IMG/VR virus record: IMGVR_UViG_3300032217_000408
Span: 1-26,664 of that record
Length of the DNA stretch: 26,664 nucleotides
Origin: a virus
Strand: one strand, 5' to 3'
Every line of letters starts with the position of its first letter. The stretch's first letter is position 1. Positions 9,001 through 18,100 of the stretch are shown here, one piece after another. The translations under genes were made by a program, and so were the position numbers. The notes below the pieces were generated by a model. That model saw nothing but the letters and a program-made list of their open reading frames with translations, searched no databases and was not told where the DNA came from.

Positions 9001-10701
9001 GATTCAAGTTCGCTTTCTCGCGAAACCAAAGCATTAGGAAGTAAGTCTAGTCAAGCAATTGCAGACATATTTGGTAGTGCAGCTCAAATGTTTGTTGAAC
9101 TTGGCAAAAAGACAGGTGTTACAGCCTCTCAAATACAGACTACATTAGAGAATTTTGATGTTTCTATGCCTATTGATTTAATGAATAAAACAGGTCAAGA
9201 ACTTGTTGATGAATTAAATGCAGTTATAGGTGAAAAAATAAGTGGTGCAGCTGAAAAAATCTTTACTGGATTTGACCAATACAGAAACTTTGGTGAAGAC
9301 TACTTAGCAACAGTATTACGTGTTGTTGATGCAAATGATAAGGTAAATCAATCACTATTAGCAATGGGACATGCATTCTCAGTTATTGGTAGGTTTGACA
9401 TAACTGAAGCAATGGTTAATGCAGCTGGAGGTTTAGAAGCTTTTCAAACTCAAGCGTTATTTTTCCATGATAATTTTCTAACAGCAGCAGAAAAACTAGC
9501 TCCAGTACAAAAAGGTGTAAATGATCAGCTAACAAAACTAGGAATTACTACAAGTATTACAAGAGATCAATATAAGCAATTAGTAATATCTCAAGATCTA
9601 AGCACACGTGGTGGTCGTGAAATGTATCAAAGTTTAATGGAGTTAGCTCCTGGATTTGATATGGTTACTAAATCACTTGATGATCTCGCCGTTAAATCGT
9701 TAGATTTAGAAGCAAAAATATATGAATTGATTGGTAAAAAATCTGATGCAATAGCAATTGCCAGAAATAAAGAACTAGCAGCTATGGATGCTTCGCTAAG
9801 ACCACGTCAACTTTATATCAATGCGCTAACGGACGAAATTGCAATTCGTGATCGACTTAAATCAGCATATGATGCCTCAAATAAATCTGTAAATGCTGCA
9901 ATCGTTTCGTTAAATAACTACAAAACTGCACTTCTTGCAGGAGCTGCTTCAACACTTACTCCAGCGCAAAAATATGCAGATGCTACTGCAATATTTAAAG
10001 CAACTGCGCAAGCAGCTGCTGCAACTATTACTACATCTAGTACTGCAGCAGATATTGCTACTCGAGATGAAGCTGTTGCTAAATTAAGTTCTGTATCTGA
10101 TAGTTTCTTAGCTAACTCTAAAGAAATGAATGCGGGCACAGCACAATATGCAGCAGACTTAGCACTAGTTACTACTGCTGTAAATGATGCTACAACTGCA
10201 ATGGGTACTCAATTATCTGATGCTAAACTGCAGCTAGGTTTCTTAGATACTATTGCTGCTGCAACACAAACAACTGCAGATATTTTAACAGAATATTTAG
10301 CGGCTCAAGGTGTTACTAGTATTGCACAAACAACTTCTGCAACATCTGGTTCTGTGGCGTCTACTTATCAAATTCCTGGTCATGCAGATGGTGGACTAGC
10401 TAAAGGTATATCAATAGTTGGCGAGAACGGGCCTGAACTTGTGGACTTTAAAAATCCAGGCAGAGTTTATTCTAATCAAGCAAGCAATGAACTATTTAGT
10501 ACTAAGGAATTAGTTGAAGAAATCAAATCATTACGTAAAGAAGTAGCTAATTTACGTGCAGATCAACAAGAACAAACAGGACACTTAATTACATCAACAT
10601 ATGACGCTAACATGAAAAATGCTGAAGCAATTACAACAGGAAATCAAGAAGCTCTAAATAACCAAAATTGGAACACAAGATCTAAAGTTAAAATAGCTTA
10701 A
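3076..10701 (+). CDS. Tape measure protein, 2541 aa
   Basis: Sets tail length, fills the tail tube and is ejected at infection. The first 110 residues are Ala-rich. Two hydrophobic segments lie near 316-337 and 499-536 (LGTAIGTIIEAFSGW onward) and another near 1780-1801. The long middle section is charged and helical, with Gln/Glu/Lys/Ala-rich coiled-coil sequence (about 850-1700). Residues of about 2109-2195 (AMVNAAGGLEAFQTQ, then SQDLSTRGGREMYQSL, then MELAPGFD) match a pattern I recall from tape measure proteins of proteobacterial phages. The C-terminus carries the common ADGGLAKGISIVGENGPELV motif (about 2436-2455). I see no lysozyme or peptidase domain. The start has AGGAG at 3066-3070. 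It forms its own unit with promoter and terminator. At about 0.15 nm per residue it predicts a tail near 380 nm. Confidence 0.95.
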   Translation: MANNINIAVNVSDNGTTAQATAEAKKLAQALQNAATAAAGIRVPVATAAARQGVAASQPSMTPARAAAAGPSGTASDTNLGRGVAGATGAAGRDFAAQAQGLGGLVHVYATFAANLYAASAAFGALSKAADTANIIKGLEQLGAASGRSLGALAKQMALASDGAISLRQAMTSTALATSGGMTSDAILRMTEVAKKASLALGRDMGDSMDRLTKGIIKIQPELLDELGIMARVIPSQQAYARTLGKSVEALSDFEKRQAFANAVLKEGEDKYNNINIQANGYTKLAASLSNLATEGLNAINVVLLPIAKLLSESPVGLTLAVGTVAGILLKQAIPALGQYRKGLEDIKRINLEKAANKSDILTDTGQYDAAQAERSKQAFLARSNYATKSATEQAKLMLEGERIHAAVLARNEARSNSFLGHETLNQKIINKAYAEAAASNIRSDVAQTQSRYGLVAAWKRLNEEINVSKTTGQLLKLGDGVEAVAPKTNMLQNGFMRLTGAALILGTAIGTIIEAFSGWIIVITAVLAGIHFLIDYNKIAGKEAEKFSKSLDLLNDASKTVDDTLDNINRKPFLQQIGRESLSAKANALGGLSDALVKVGKDAKELETNMGWWDKLSDARIWHGIANAFTFKSNANLVDQSSLANDTSKALSQSIIDAAKIVEGGPAEAQFKASISRVIGVSYASIADLKLKLGSVGDTLLDKEPGIISTIEDISKTIRTAAADGESLKTAWDAAAKSWDSIVASLSTKDPLGKLGEESMAVGMQMQKAFGDTNERLAELSSLTTNFEKLRMLNPDTQRELLTWGYTIQAAGKEVEVLNTKLKEQEKTAAEAAKAASDLQNKYKVDRPESSQRRKGPYEGAGRDVGVAPQLAIANKLEQTTAQQVEDTKKKIQLLKDSMQNDTLYLKAQNDAFTKGALQIENSIAIGFQKSGIEVQLRALSGNNTTEGIRQSARLQERLIGIQIQGIEANKQLIIATNNLARITEDVAIEEGMKKVNAPGFTGNREKEMAILQERSKANQLSQWLMTRPRKTVENLAMDSTTTLNGKPAQSLSSVDPKVKAAALGIVVENKGIRAGELEQGVLANTNIANKLQEQKDLAVAISETQRAGLEATLAEANARLSILSSLEKYSPIVTKITQQNRESEEAATRQTQQQLTMLSLTSKLRAEQAALAFMKKNPKLYEAGTQEAATARIGQINAEIAAQTRKDTAENSTAARKNADQRYADAKKNFDYESSVRKQQLDWDNEAAQNITNIASIRLGILTGMKSFQESDLIDQQRSIDISKELNDSEYKLANLKETSLTKQNKLKQDMKELEANMGSQDYTELEQALLKEQQALKKQVIDLGNLHRAKLQQIEDMSAYSKALAKNNEEEQIAAKIRQSAQAKTNIAQINLNADINNKSFLDEEIIARQKVIDLQKQQDSYTETGDAIRKKYRDELIGPKKIAEEGTGADQIKAKAKVKELEDQRTRELDDLAGIDIATRKLINSTADYNEKLAELTKTQALAQGQRAVDAAYLANQEALGTVSTGTAAIRRGSAAKENLSEQYAKDTLAVQEKLDKLEDIAFEKRTFQESQDIRGYENKLAFYKKQLGYQTQIIDNDTNTGIQLAENASMLEKQNLLISTAANLTQNLTTVFGDLGATIGSVGEALAKMLADEATQAKLMADLRDQEVAASKELMKTDDADQQLKLANELARIQDRIKNAEQQSAAQQLANGALLAGQAKKLFEQKTVGYKVLGALEKVASTAAAASNVIALATTAKNIAASIPGVFAKFMEQFGWPGIGIAAGALAALGIAVSEAPGGGGTMVDMAGKTSEDRQKTQGTGGVFGDEKAKTATIVNSLEMLAKNSIEGLNYDNELLKAMRKVADAVTGAAKSIYANSSIRTGGFGTALKDTSKAATFGFSGLGSVGTAVDKVLGSIFGGGTSTTQKITSAGLQLQGTFDQVMKDVSGSIQQFKDVLTTSHTDGGWFGNDSDSSSLSRETKALGSKSSQAIADIFGSAAQMFVELGKKTGVTASQIQTTLENFDVSMPIDLMNKTGQELVDELNAVIGEKISGAAEKIFTGFDQYRNFGEDYLATVLRVVDANDKVNQSLLAMGHAFSVIGRFDITEAMVNAAGGLEAFQTQALFFHDNFLTAAEKLAPVQKGVNDQLTKLGITTSITRDQYKQLVISQDLSTRGGREMYQSLMELAPGFDMVTKSLDDLAVKSLDLEAKIYELIGKKSDAIAIARNKELAAMDASLRPRQLYINALTDEIAIRDRLKSAYDASNKSVNAAIVSLNNYKTALLAGAASTLTPAQKYADATAIFKATAQAAAATITTSSTAADIATRDEAVAKLSSVSDSFLANSKEMNAGTAQYAADLALVTTAVNDATTAMGTQLSDAKLQLGFLDTIAAATQTTADILTEYLAAQGVTSIAQTTSATSGSVASTYQIPGHADGGLAKGISIVGENGPELVDFKNPGRVYSNQASNELFSTKELVEEIKSLRKEVANLRADQQEQTGHLITSTYDANMKNAEAITTGNQEALNNQNWNTRSKVKIA

Positions 10702-10704
10702 AGG

Positions 10705-10735
10705 AATGCCCTGGGTAATACCGGGGCATTTTTTT
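10705..10735 (+). terminator. Intrinsic terminator after the tape measure gene
   Basis: AATGCCCTGG (10705-10714) pairs with CCGGGGCATT (10721-10730), ten pairs with one G-T wobble, around a 6-base loop. A run of seven Ts (10729-10735) follows. It starts four bases after the stop codon and closes the single-gene tape measure unit. Confidence 0.93.
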
Positions 10736-10755
10736 GTGCCAGATAAAAAATATAC

Positions 10756-10784
10756 TTGACTAAAGTTATCTAAACGAGTATAAT
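10756..10784 (+). promoter_or_regulatory. Sigma-70 promoter for the tail tip operon
   Basis: TTGACT (10756-10761, 5 of 6) and a perfect TATAAT (10779-10784) are spaced by 17 bases. There is no TG extension, and the leader is short (about 20 bases) and unstructured, unlike the promoters at 2994 and 23067. The ribosome binding site AGGAG lies at 10800-10804, close to the ATG at 10810. Confidence 0.92.
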
Positions 10785-10809
10785 AGGGTAAATTGAATTA
10801 GGAGAATAT

Positions 10810-12678
10810 ATGAGCAATGTAACGCAAGCATGGCTTGAAGATCCTGCCAGTATTCGTGGCATATTGGTAGAAGTAACAGTAAAAGATTTACTTGGTAAAT
10901 ATGGAACCGCTAACACAGACATAACATTATATCTTTCTAATATAGGATATACTACAAGTACAGCAGATGTTAGTTATTTGCCTTATTTAACAGGCGCGCT
11001 ACAAACAACAGAAAGCCTATCAATTGATGGTGGCTTATCCATGAGTTTTGGTGATATACAAATTGTTAACACTAATGGCGAATTGGACAGTTGGTTAGAT
11101 AGCACACAGTTTATTTGGGTTAACCGAACTGTTCAAGTATACTTAGGCGATCCACGTTGGGTAACCACCAACTTAGCAGATGTTCATACAGTATTTGAGT
11201 TAGTATTTAATGGTGTAGTAGCTGATACAGATTCTAGTACGCGCGAAACACTAAATATAAAAGTTCGTGATAAATTACAAAGATTAAATACCCCACTAAC
11301 AGGTAATACGCTTGGTACATATGGAATATGGGGATCTGGTCAAACAAATCAAGACAGTATTAGACCATTAGTATTTGGTGAAGTACATAATATGTCACCG
11401 TTACTAGTAGACCCGTCTTTATTAGAATATATGTTTGCTGATACTAGTGTTGGTACTATAATATCAGCCACATCTGCAACAGGTAATTTATTAACTTGTG
11501 CAAGTACAGTAGGTTTTGTAGTAAATAAACCAGTTGTGTTTACTGGTGTAACTTTTGGCGGCATTGCGGCAAAAACAATTTATTATATTAAAACTATTAA
11601 CTCAAGTAATACATTTACTATATCTGCTACTCTAGGCGGTACAGTTTTTACATTAAGTACTGCGGCTGCAGTAACTACTAGTATTATGCAAGCTGAAGTT
11701 CAAATAACTACAGCTGAGTCTGTTATTGAAATACGTTATAATGGATTAGCGGCTTATACTGATCCTGCTATATATGGTAATAATAATACTTCTAGGCCTA
11801 ATGGCGCTGTTATTGATTTAACTAATGGCAAATTTACTTGTACATCGCAACCACTAGGTACTGTTACAGCTTCAGTACAGGGCATACAAAGAACTATAGA
11901 TCTTACTACAGGTGCTCTAGTAGAAGGAACATATACTAATAATATTGCAAAAATAATAGCGCTTATAGCTACGCAATATGGTGATGTAAATAAAAGGCTA
12001 TCTGCTTCGGATTTAGACTTGGTTAATTTAAATACTTTTGCTATTAGTAATACTGCTCCGGTGGGCATTGTAGTAACAGATAGAACCAATGTTTTAAATG
12101 TTTGTCAAAATATTCTAGAGAGTGCTGCTGCACAAATATTTTTTAACCGAAAAGGGTTGCTGCAGTTGCTAGTACTTGGAACACCTACTAGTGATCCAGT
12201 AATTGCAATTACAGATACTGACATTTTATTTCACAGTTTAAATATCTCTGCAAGAACAGAAGTTGTTGCTGCAACAAAAATAGGTTATAATAAAAATTAT
12301 ACAGTTCAAACAACATTAGCAGGCAATGTGACACCAATGGCTGTTACTATGTTTAGTGAAGAATGGTATACCAGTAGTGTATTAGACTCTACTGTTCAAG
12401 CAAACTATAAACTTGAAAGCACTCCAATACAACAAGACACCTGTTTGTTAGCAAAAACTGATGCTGATGCACTAGCATTGTCCATAAATAATTATTTTAA
12501 AGTACCTAGAACAGTATATAGTTTTGTAGCAAAAGCCAGTTTATTTTCATTAAAACTAGGGCAAGCAGTTACATTGACACACAATAGATTTGGGCTAGCT
12601 AATGGCAAATCTGGACAAGTAATATCACTTAGTCCAGATTGGGTTGCTGGTACAATAAATGTAGAGGTAATTGTATAA
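10810..12678 (+). CDS. Tail tip / baseplate hub protein, 622 aa
   Basis: First gene after the tape measure, where the tail hub is expected. The N-terminal part (about 60-175) carries a pattern I recall from siphovirus hub proteins: SIDGGLSMSFGDIQIVNTNG, then VQVYLGDPRW, then KVRDKLQRLNTPL. The C-terminal part has NNYFKVPRTVYSF, then SLKLGQAVTLTHNRFGL, then SGQVISLSPDW, also typical. Between them, about 216-294 looks like an inserted small beta domain (SATGNLLTCASTVGF, then YYIKTINSSNTFTI), of the kind annotated as E1 FCCH-like in aquatic phage proteins. It should form the distal tail ring or hub that seals the tube. The stop overlaps the next ATG as TAATG. The hub role rests on recalled patterns and position. 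Confidence 0.78.
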   Translation: MSNVTQAWLEDPASIRGILVEVTVKDLLGKYGTANTDITLYLSNIGYTTSTADVSYLPYLTGALQTTESLSIDGGLSMSFGDIQIVNTNGELDSWLDSTQFIWVNRTVQVYLGDPRWVTTNLADVHTVFELVFNGVVADTDSSTRETLNIKVRDKLQRLNTPLTGNTLGTYGIWGSGQTNQDSIRPLVFGEVHNMSPLLVDPSLLEYMFADTSVGTIISATSATGNLLTCASTVGFVVNKPVVFTGVTFGGIAAKTIYYIKTINSSNTFTISATLGGTVFTLSTAAAVTTSIMQAEVQITTAESVIEIRYNGLAAYTDPAIYGNNNTSRPNGAVIDLTNGKFTCTSQPLGTVTASVQGIQRTIDLTTGALVEGTYTNNIAKIIALIATQYGDVNKRLSASDLDLVNLNTFAISNTAPVGIVVTDRTNVLNVCQNILESAAAQIFFNRKGLLQLLVLGTPTSDPVIAITDTDILFHSLNISARTEVVAATKIGYNKNYTVQTTLAGNVTPMAVTMFSEEWYTSSVLDSTVQANYKLESTPIQQDTCLLAKTDADALALSINNYFKVPRTVYSFVAKASLFSLKLGQAVTLTHNRFGLANGKSGQVISLSPDWVAGTINVEVIV

Positions 12679-14900
12679 TGGCAGCAATTGTTAATGAAAG
12701 AGACAAATCTCTACAAAGTGTAGCGTATAGGACTATGGATACTTCAGTAACTATAGCCTCAAATAATGGTGCTTTATTTAAAACTCCTAAAAATGGAGCA
12801 TTAACTATACCTACAGCAGGTATAACACTTACTGCAACTGCAAGTGTAATATTTACAGCTGCTGCTGTATATACTTGGCATTATGCGCTTAGCGCTACAC
12901 CAACAACTTGGGTATTAATAGGTACAGGCAATACCCAAACTATTACAACAAACGCATTTTTAAGCACAGTTGGTAATTCTACAGCAATAAACTACCGTTG
13001 TACTGTTACCGAAAACTTACTAACAACTGCATATGGTTATTATAATATACAATACAGTTTAGAGACTTCTGAGCCAGTAGTAACTACCTTATCTAGGGTT
13101 GTTGCTGCTGTTGGGTCCAATGCAAGCGGCGTTCCAATTAGTTTTTCTAATACAGATACAACAATTACTGTAACTCGTGGTACAAGTAATCTAACATATA
13201 ACTCAGGTGGTGGGGCTAACACATTTCAAGTAACTATTGATGTTACGGGAAATAACGCTACAGGAAGAACCACAGGAACAATAACTGCTACAAATGGCGG
13301 AACTACTTATGTATTAGCTGGAATTACTAGTTTAACAACTGATTCAGCAAAAGTAGTATTTATAATTACTCCGTATGATGCCGCAGGTGTAGCAATGTCA
13401 CCTGTAACACGAGAAATAGTTTATACAAAAGTTACAAGTGGGCTTATTGGAACAAACGCAGTATTTTATTATCTAGATATAACTGCACCGGTTATTAGTA
13501 AATCTACTAGCAGCCCGTTTATTGCTGGTACTCATAGCAGTATTACTGTAACAGGTAAAGAAGTAAATGGTGGGACAACTAATTCATATGGGTATATAAC
13601 AATTACTGGTAATGGAAGTACTGAAGTAGGTACTGCTACTGCAGGACCTATTACCTTTACTCCAAGTAATAGTGATCAAAAAACTTCTTATACTATAAAA
13701 TTATATAACCAAGCTTCTGTAGCCGGTGCAACTACCCTAGACACACAAATAGTTCCTATTGTGTTTATTGGTGGAAGCACTATAACTACTACATTAACTA
13801 ATGCAAATACAGTTATACCAACAGATGCTTCTGGTAATGCAGGAATTTATACTAATACTACTACTGATATATATGTATATGAAGGTGCTACCGCATTAAC
13901 CTATGATGCAGTAGGTACATCTAATGGTACATGGAAAGTTGTAACTAGTGCTACTGATATTACAGCAGGAGCAGTTACAGATTTAGGTATATACGGTAGA
14001 ACATCTATCGCATCTAATATACTAGCAAATACAGCGTTTATTAATTTTAATATAACTGGTACAACTTTAGGCGGTCAAGCTTTTACAAGTACAGCAACAC
14101 AAACTTTTGCAAAAAGTAAAGCAGGCGTTCAAGGTAATCCTGGTGTAGGAACTCGTGTAGTAATTGTTAATGTTTATGCTTGGAGTAATTCTGGCATACC
14201 TGCTTATACAGGTAATACAACGTATACTTGGACAACAAGTACTAATTCTACTGTACCCACAGGCTGGAGTTTAATTATTCCAGCCGCACCAGGTACCGGA
14301 TATACTTTATATCAACTAAGTTTAACTATTACAGGTTTAACAACTGATACTAGTACAACAGCTAGTTGGACTAATGCGGCTAGTGGTACTATTGGTTATC
14401 GTAATGATGGTACTATTGGTCCACAAGGTAATTCTGCACGTACTGCTTATATAGTTACTACAAGCCCAACAGTACCAGGAACGCCTACTGCAGCTATACC
14501 AGGTGCTGGTGGCGTAGGGGGTGATGCCGCACCTACCAGCACTGTTACTAATTTAGATAATTCACTAGCTAATTGGAGTTTTGCAGCTACTAGTATTTTA
14601 ACTAGTGGTCAGTATATGTATCAATGTGATGGTCTGCTTAATGCTGCAACTAATGCAATTACTTGGGGTAATCCTTATCTTTCAAATTTAAAAGTAGGAA
14701 GCTTATCTGCTATTAGTGCTAACTTAGGTAGTATTAATGCAGGTCAAATAAATATAAATAATAAGTTTATTGTAGACTCTACAGGTGCTACAACTATACA
14801 AAGTAGTACTAGTGGTTCTCGTATGTTAATTACTGAAAATTATATTAAAATATTTGATAATAACATTTTACGGGTGCAATTAGGTAATCTTAACATGTAG
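12678..14900 (+). CDS. Central tail tip protein, similar to the C-terminal part of gpJ-type host-specificity proteins, 740 aa
   Basis: The start is ATG at 12678, with GAGGT at 12664-12668 and a TAATG overlap with the previous stop. An earlier in-frame ATG (12639) lies inside the hub gene and is unlikely. The protein is a chain of Thr/Ser/Gly-rich beta domains that look Ig-like, with two related blocks (ITVTRGTSNLTY and IYVYEGATALTY). Short GxxGxxG stretches follow (SKAGVQGNPGVG, NDGTIGPQGN). The end (NLKVGSLSAISANLGSINAG, then FIVDSTGATTI, then NILRVQLGN) is the pattern seen at the C-terminus of lambda gpJ-like tip proteins. It likely extends from the hub as the central fiber that touches the host surface. 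It ends with TAG. Confidence 0.75.
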   Translation: MAAIVNERDKSLQSVAYRTMDTSVTIASNNGALFKTPKNGALTIPTAGITLTATASVIFTAAAVYTWHYALSATPTTWVLIGTGNTQTITTNAFLSTVGNSTAINYRCTVTENLLTTAYGYYNIQYSLETSEPVVTTLSRVVAAVGSNASGVPISFSNTDTTITVTRGTSNLTYNSGGGANTFQVTIDVTGNNATGRTTGTITATNGGTTYVLAGITSLTTDSAKVVFIITPYDAAGVAMSPVTREIVYTKVTSGLIGTNAVFYYLDITAPVISKSTSSPFIAGTHSSITVTGKEVNGGTTNSYGYITITGNGSTEVGTATAGPITFTPSNSDQKTSYTIKLYNQASVAGATTLDTQIVPIVFIGGSTITTTLTNANTVIPTDASGNAGIYTNTTTDIYVYEGATALTYDAVGTSNGTWKVVTSATDITAGAVTDLGIYGRTSIASNILANTAFINFNITGTTLGGQAFTSTATQTFAKSKAGVQGNPGVGTRVVIVNVYAWSNSGIPAYTGNTTYTWTTSTNSTVPTGWSLIIPAAPGTGYTLYQLSLTITGLTTDTSTTASWTNAASGTIGYRNDGTIGPQGNSARTAYIVTTSPTVPGTPTAAIPGAGGVGGDAAPTSTVTNLDNSLANWSFAATSILTSGQYMYQCDGLLNAATNAITWGNPYLSNLKVGSLSAISANLGSINAGQININNKFIVDSTGATTIQSSTSGSRMLITENYIKIFDNNILRVQLGNLNM

Positions 14901-14908
14901 GGTATAAA

Positions 14909-15199
14909 ATGGCAACTTTTGGTTTAAGAATGTACAAGTCAAATGGACTTGTTGCTTATGACTCTGATTCTGTTACTTGGAATCAAGTTGATCAACTTTA
15001 TGTAGCTGCTGGAGGAAGCGGTAGCTGGACCTATCCTATACTTATAGATAAAGAAATACTATTAGTACAGATGTTAATAGATGCACCTGCTACTAATAGA
15101 AAGTCTGTAGCACATACTTTTAGTACAAATAATACAAACGGTACTATTTCAATTTCAGGCGGTTCTGAAAACGCTTATTTTTGGGTGTTAATGCGATGA
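14909..15199 (+). CDS. Small tail-associated protein, 96 aa, sharing a motif with the end of the following adhesin
   Basis: Not assigned to a named family. Its opening, FGLRMYKSNGLVAYDSDSVT, closely resembles TTGLKVIRNDGTVSFDSRLG near residue 1550 of the next protein. It therefore looks like a free-standing copy of that protein's C-terminal domain head. Such domains occur near phage tail tips and may be attachment or trimerisation units; that is inference. The remainder is a likely beta sandwich ending SENAYFWVLMR. The ribosome binding site is weak (AGGG at 14899-14902). The stop overlaps the next start as ATGA, so the two are probably translated in a coupled way. Confidence 0.75.
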   Translation: MATFGLRMYKSNGLVAYDSDSVTWNQVDQLYVAAGGSGSWTYPILIDKEILLVQMLIDAPATNRKSVAHTFSTNNTNGTISISGGSENAYFWVLMR

Positions 15200-18100
15200 G
15201 TTTTGGATTTTCAGCAACTAATAATTATAACCAGATTTTAATATCTAGTGACACCCGTAATTTGCACTTCATAGGCAAAGCGTATTTATTTAATAATACA
15301 TTCAGTAGTGATTCCTATGGCGGAGTACGTCAATGGACTTTTAGAATAGGCACCGCTAAAAATATTGTACCATTGCCGTTTTTTACAATGACTGGTAGTG
15401 AATACTACGGAATATCAGCAGTAAGAACAATTGCTACAGGTAATAGCGTTATTTTTACTACTGCGCCTATTCCCATTCAGGGACAGATAGCAAAAGTTTA
15501 TAATTGGACTAATGGGCCTGGCGCTATTAATGAAGGTTCCGATAATATATACAGTATATCTACTGCAAATGTACTTATTGGAACTGTTATGTATTGGGAC
15601 ATATCCCCAAGTACTGGAAATGATTTTCAATATACAGATGGAAGTTTTGTTATTGGTAGCGGTGGTGTTGGTTCTTTTATTATAAGTCCTACTAAATTCT
15701 TTGATCCGTACCCAGAAATAGCAGAAAACTATACAATTAATATTAGAACTTATGAGGCATTAACAGGAGCAATAGTTTTATCATATACGTTTACTGTTAG
15801 CAATCAAACTTCTACTGATATTACAGGATTTGGCTGGTCTACGGATACAAACTGGGGACCTAGTACGGTTTCAGAAGGTAGTAATATGCCCGGTACTGGA
15901 ACTCCAGCGGGCACAACTTTTATAGTTACATCTACTCAAGGTAATAATTCAGTTATAGCTACATCATCGGCCATAACGTTGGCTACTGAATATACAGAAA
16001 CATACACATTTAGTAGCTTAGCTTTAACTATGAGTGAGGGTACAGCATATACAGTAGGTATTAATAGTACTAATGTTAAGAACGGTACCGCAGTATATTG
16101 GGAAATTCCCAGTTCTACAAATGAATTTTTAATCACTAGCGGCAGTTTTATAGTAAATAATAATACAGGGTCATTTAGCGTAACACCTACTAGTTTTTAT
16201 GATGCATTTGCTGAAACAAATGAAACATATAATATTGTATTAAAAAGATTTGATGGTACTAACTATAATACGGTAATTACATCTTCGGCTATAACTATAC
16301 TTAATGTTACCAATAACACAGCTACAACAGCACTTGGATGGAATACTGATGCTACTTTTGGACCTACTAGTTTAACAGAAGGTACAACATACAATGGTAC
16401 TACACCCCCTAATGTGTATGTAGTAACAGATGCTAATCCTAATAATCCCGTTATAGTTACTTCATTTCCGATTACTATACGTTCACAACAGGCTGAAGCA
16501 TATAATTTTTATATATTACCTGCAGCTATAGTAGAGGGCACAACTGCGTCTATTACTATTAATACTAGTAATGTTCCAGATAACACAGTTATATACTGGA
16601 CTCTAAACTTAACAAATTCAAATAACTTTGTAGCAGATAGTGGAAATTTTACTATTAACAGTAGTACTGCTACATTTAGTGTAACACCAACAAAAGTATA
16701 TGATGCCTATGTTGAAAGTATTTCCGATACTTTTACTATTACACTAACTAAACGTTTTGGTACACCTGATAATCTTATAACTGAAACACTTGCAACTTCT
16801 AGCGCAATAATTATAACACCAGCAAACTCAACAGAAATAGTAGGTTTTGGGTGGAATTTTAATGCTTTATGGGGCACTGATCCTATAAGCGAAGGCGTAA
16901 CTGGAAGTGGGGTACCCGATGAAGTAGCAGGAACAGTACCAGCTAATGCATTTATAGTAACAGAAAAAAACCCTGTTAATACAGTAATACTTACATCCGG
17001 TTTAATAAATGTTACTAGCGATACAACTGGCGGTCAAACAATAGATTTTTATCCAGATCGTACATACGGCGGTTGGATGAATACTACATATCAAGAGTTA
17101 ACTACAGGTACTCAAGGTGGTATGCATGTATTAACTAATTATCCAGTAGGCACTATTTTTTATTGGTATTTAACTACTTATACTACTGGTATAGCTTCTA
17201 CCTATACAGCATTAGACAATTATAGTACTAATTTTGATGCTCCAAGTGGTTACATAACAATAGGTCCAGCGTCAGCTGAAGTTAAAAGACTTTTTGGAGC
17301 CAATACTACTTTAAATTGTGCTTATATTACTTTAAAATGTAATAGTGTAAATGAGGATAATACTGTTGGTAATACAAGCTCTACTCCTTATCAAACTTTT
17401 CCACTTGCATTTAACTCAACTAGCACAGAAAAATACTGGCGATTAAAACTTAGATTTGATAATAGCACAGGTACTATTAAAAATACTAGTAATACTTATG
17501 GCTTTACTCCTGGAGGATCTTTTTACTTAAAACTAACGGGAATTACTTATACTCCAAACGTTACGTATTTTCGTTTAGGAGGGCCACGGACCACTTGGGG
17601 GCCAGCTAATACTCTTGAAGGAACTGCCAGTACATATACTGCGGCTTATGGTGTGGGAGGTACGGTTAATTGGGAAATAATACATATAACTACTCAAGCT
17701 TCTGATTTTGCGGCTACTACTGGTACTTTTACTATATCAAGTACTTTAAAACAAGCTAATTTTACAGTTACCCCAAGAGTTGATGGTGCCCGAGAAACTT
17801 ACGATACATTTAGAATAAGAGTATATAATTCATTTTACTCTGTACTATCTCCAATTATTACTATTGCTCCAAGTATAGATGTAACTGCGCCAGATATGCT
17901 GGTACCCATAGATGTTACTGAAGGCAGCGCATTTAATTGTACAGCATATACAGTAGGTTTAGCAGATGGAATTTACTTTTGGAGAATAGATGCTGGAACT
18001 ACAACCTATGCTATAGGACCTCCAGTTACAGGAGATTTTAGTACATACTATGGTCCTGTTACCATAACTAATAATGTTGGAACTTTTACAGTACCTGCTT

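Noticed and set aside
3076-10701. Lytic transglycosylase or peptidase domain inside the tape measure protein
   Set aside because: I looked for such motifs and saw no convincing catalytic pattern; the C-terminal glycine-rich motif is the usual non-enzymatic tape measure end.
12639-12677. Earlier ATG for the 740-residue protein, adding 13 residues (MGCWYNKCRGNCI)
   Set aside because: It lies inside the hub gene, the added residues are Cys/Trp-rich and out of character, and the ATG at 12678 has a ribosome binding site and a TAATG overlap.
15181-15195. TTG start for the 1753-residue adhesin
   Set aside because: The ATG at 15196 forms the ATGA overlap that recurs in this operon; the five added residues have no support.
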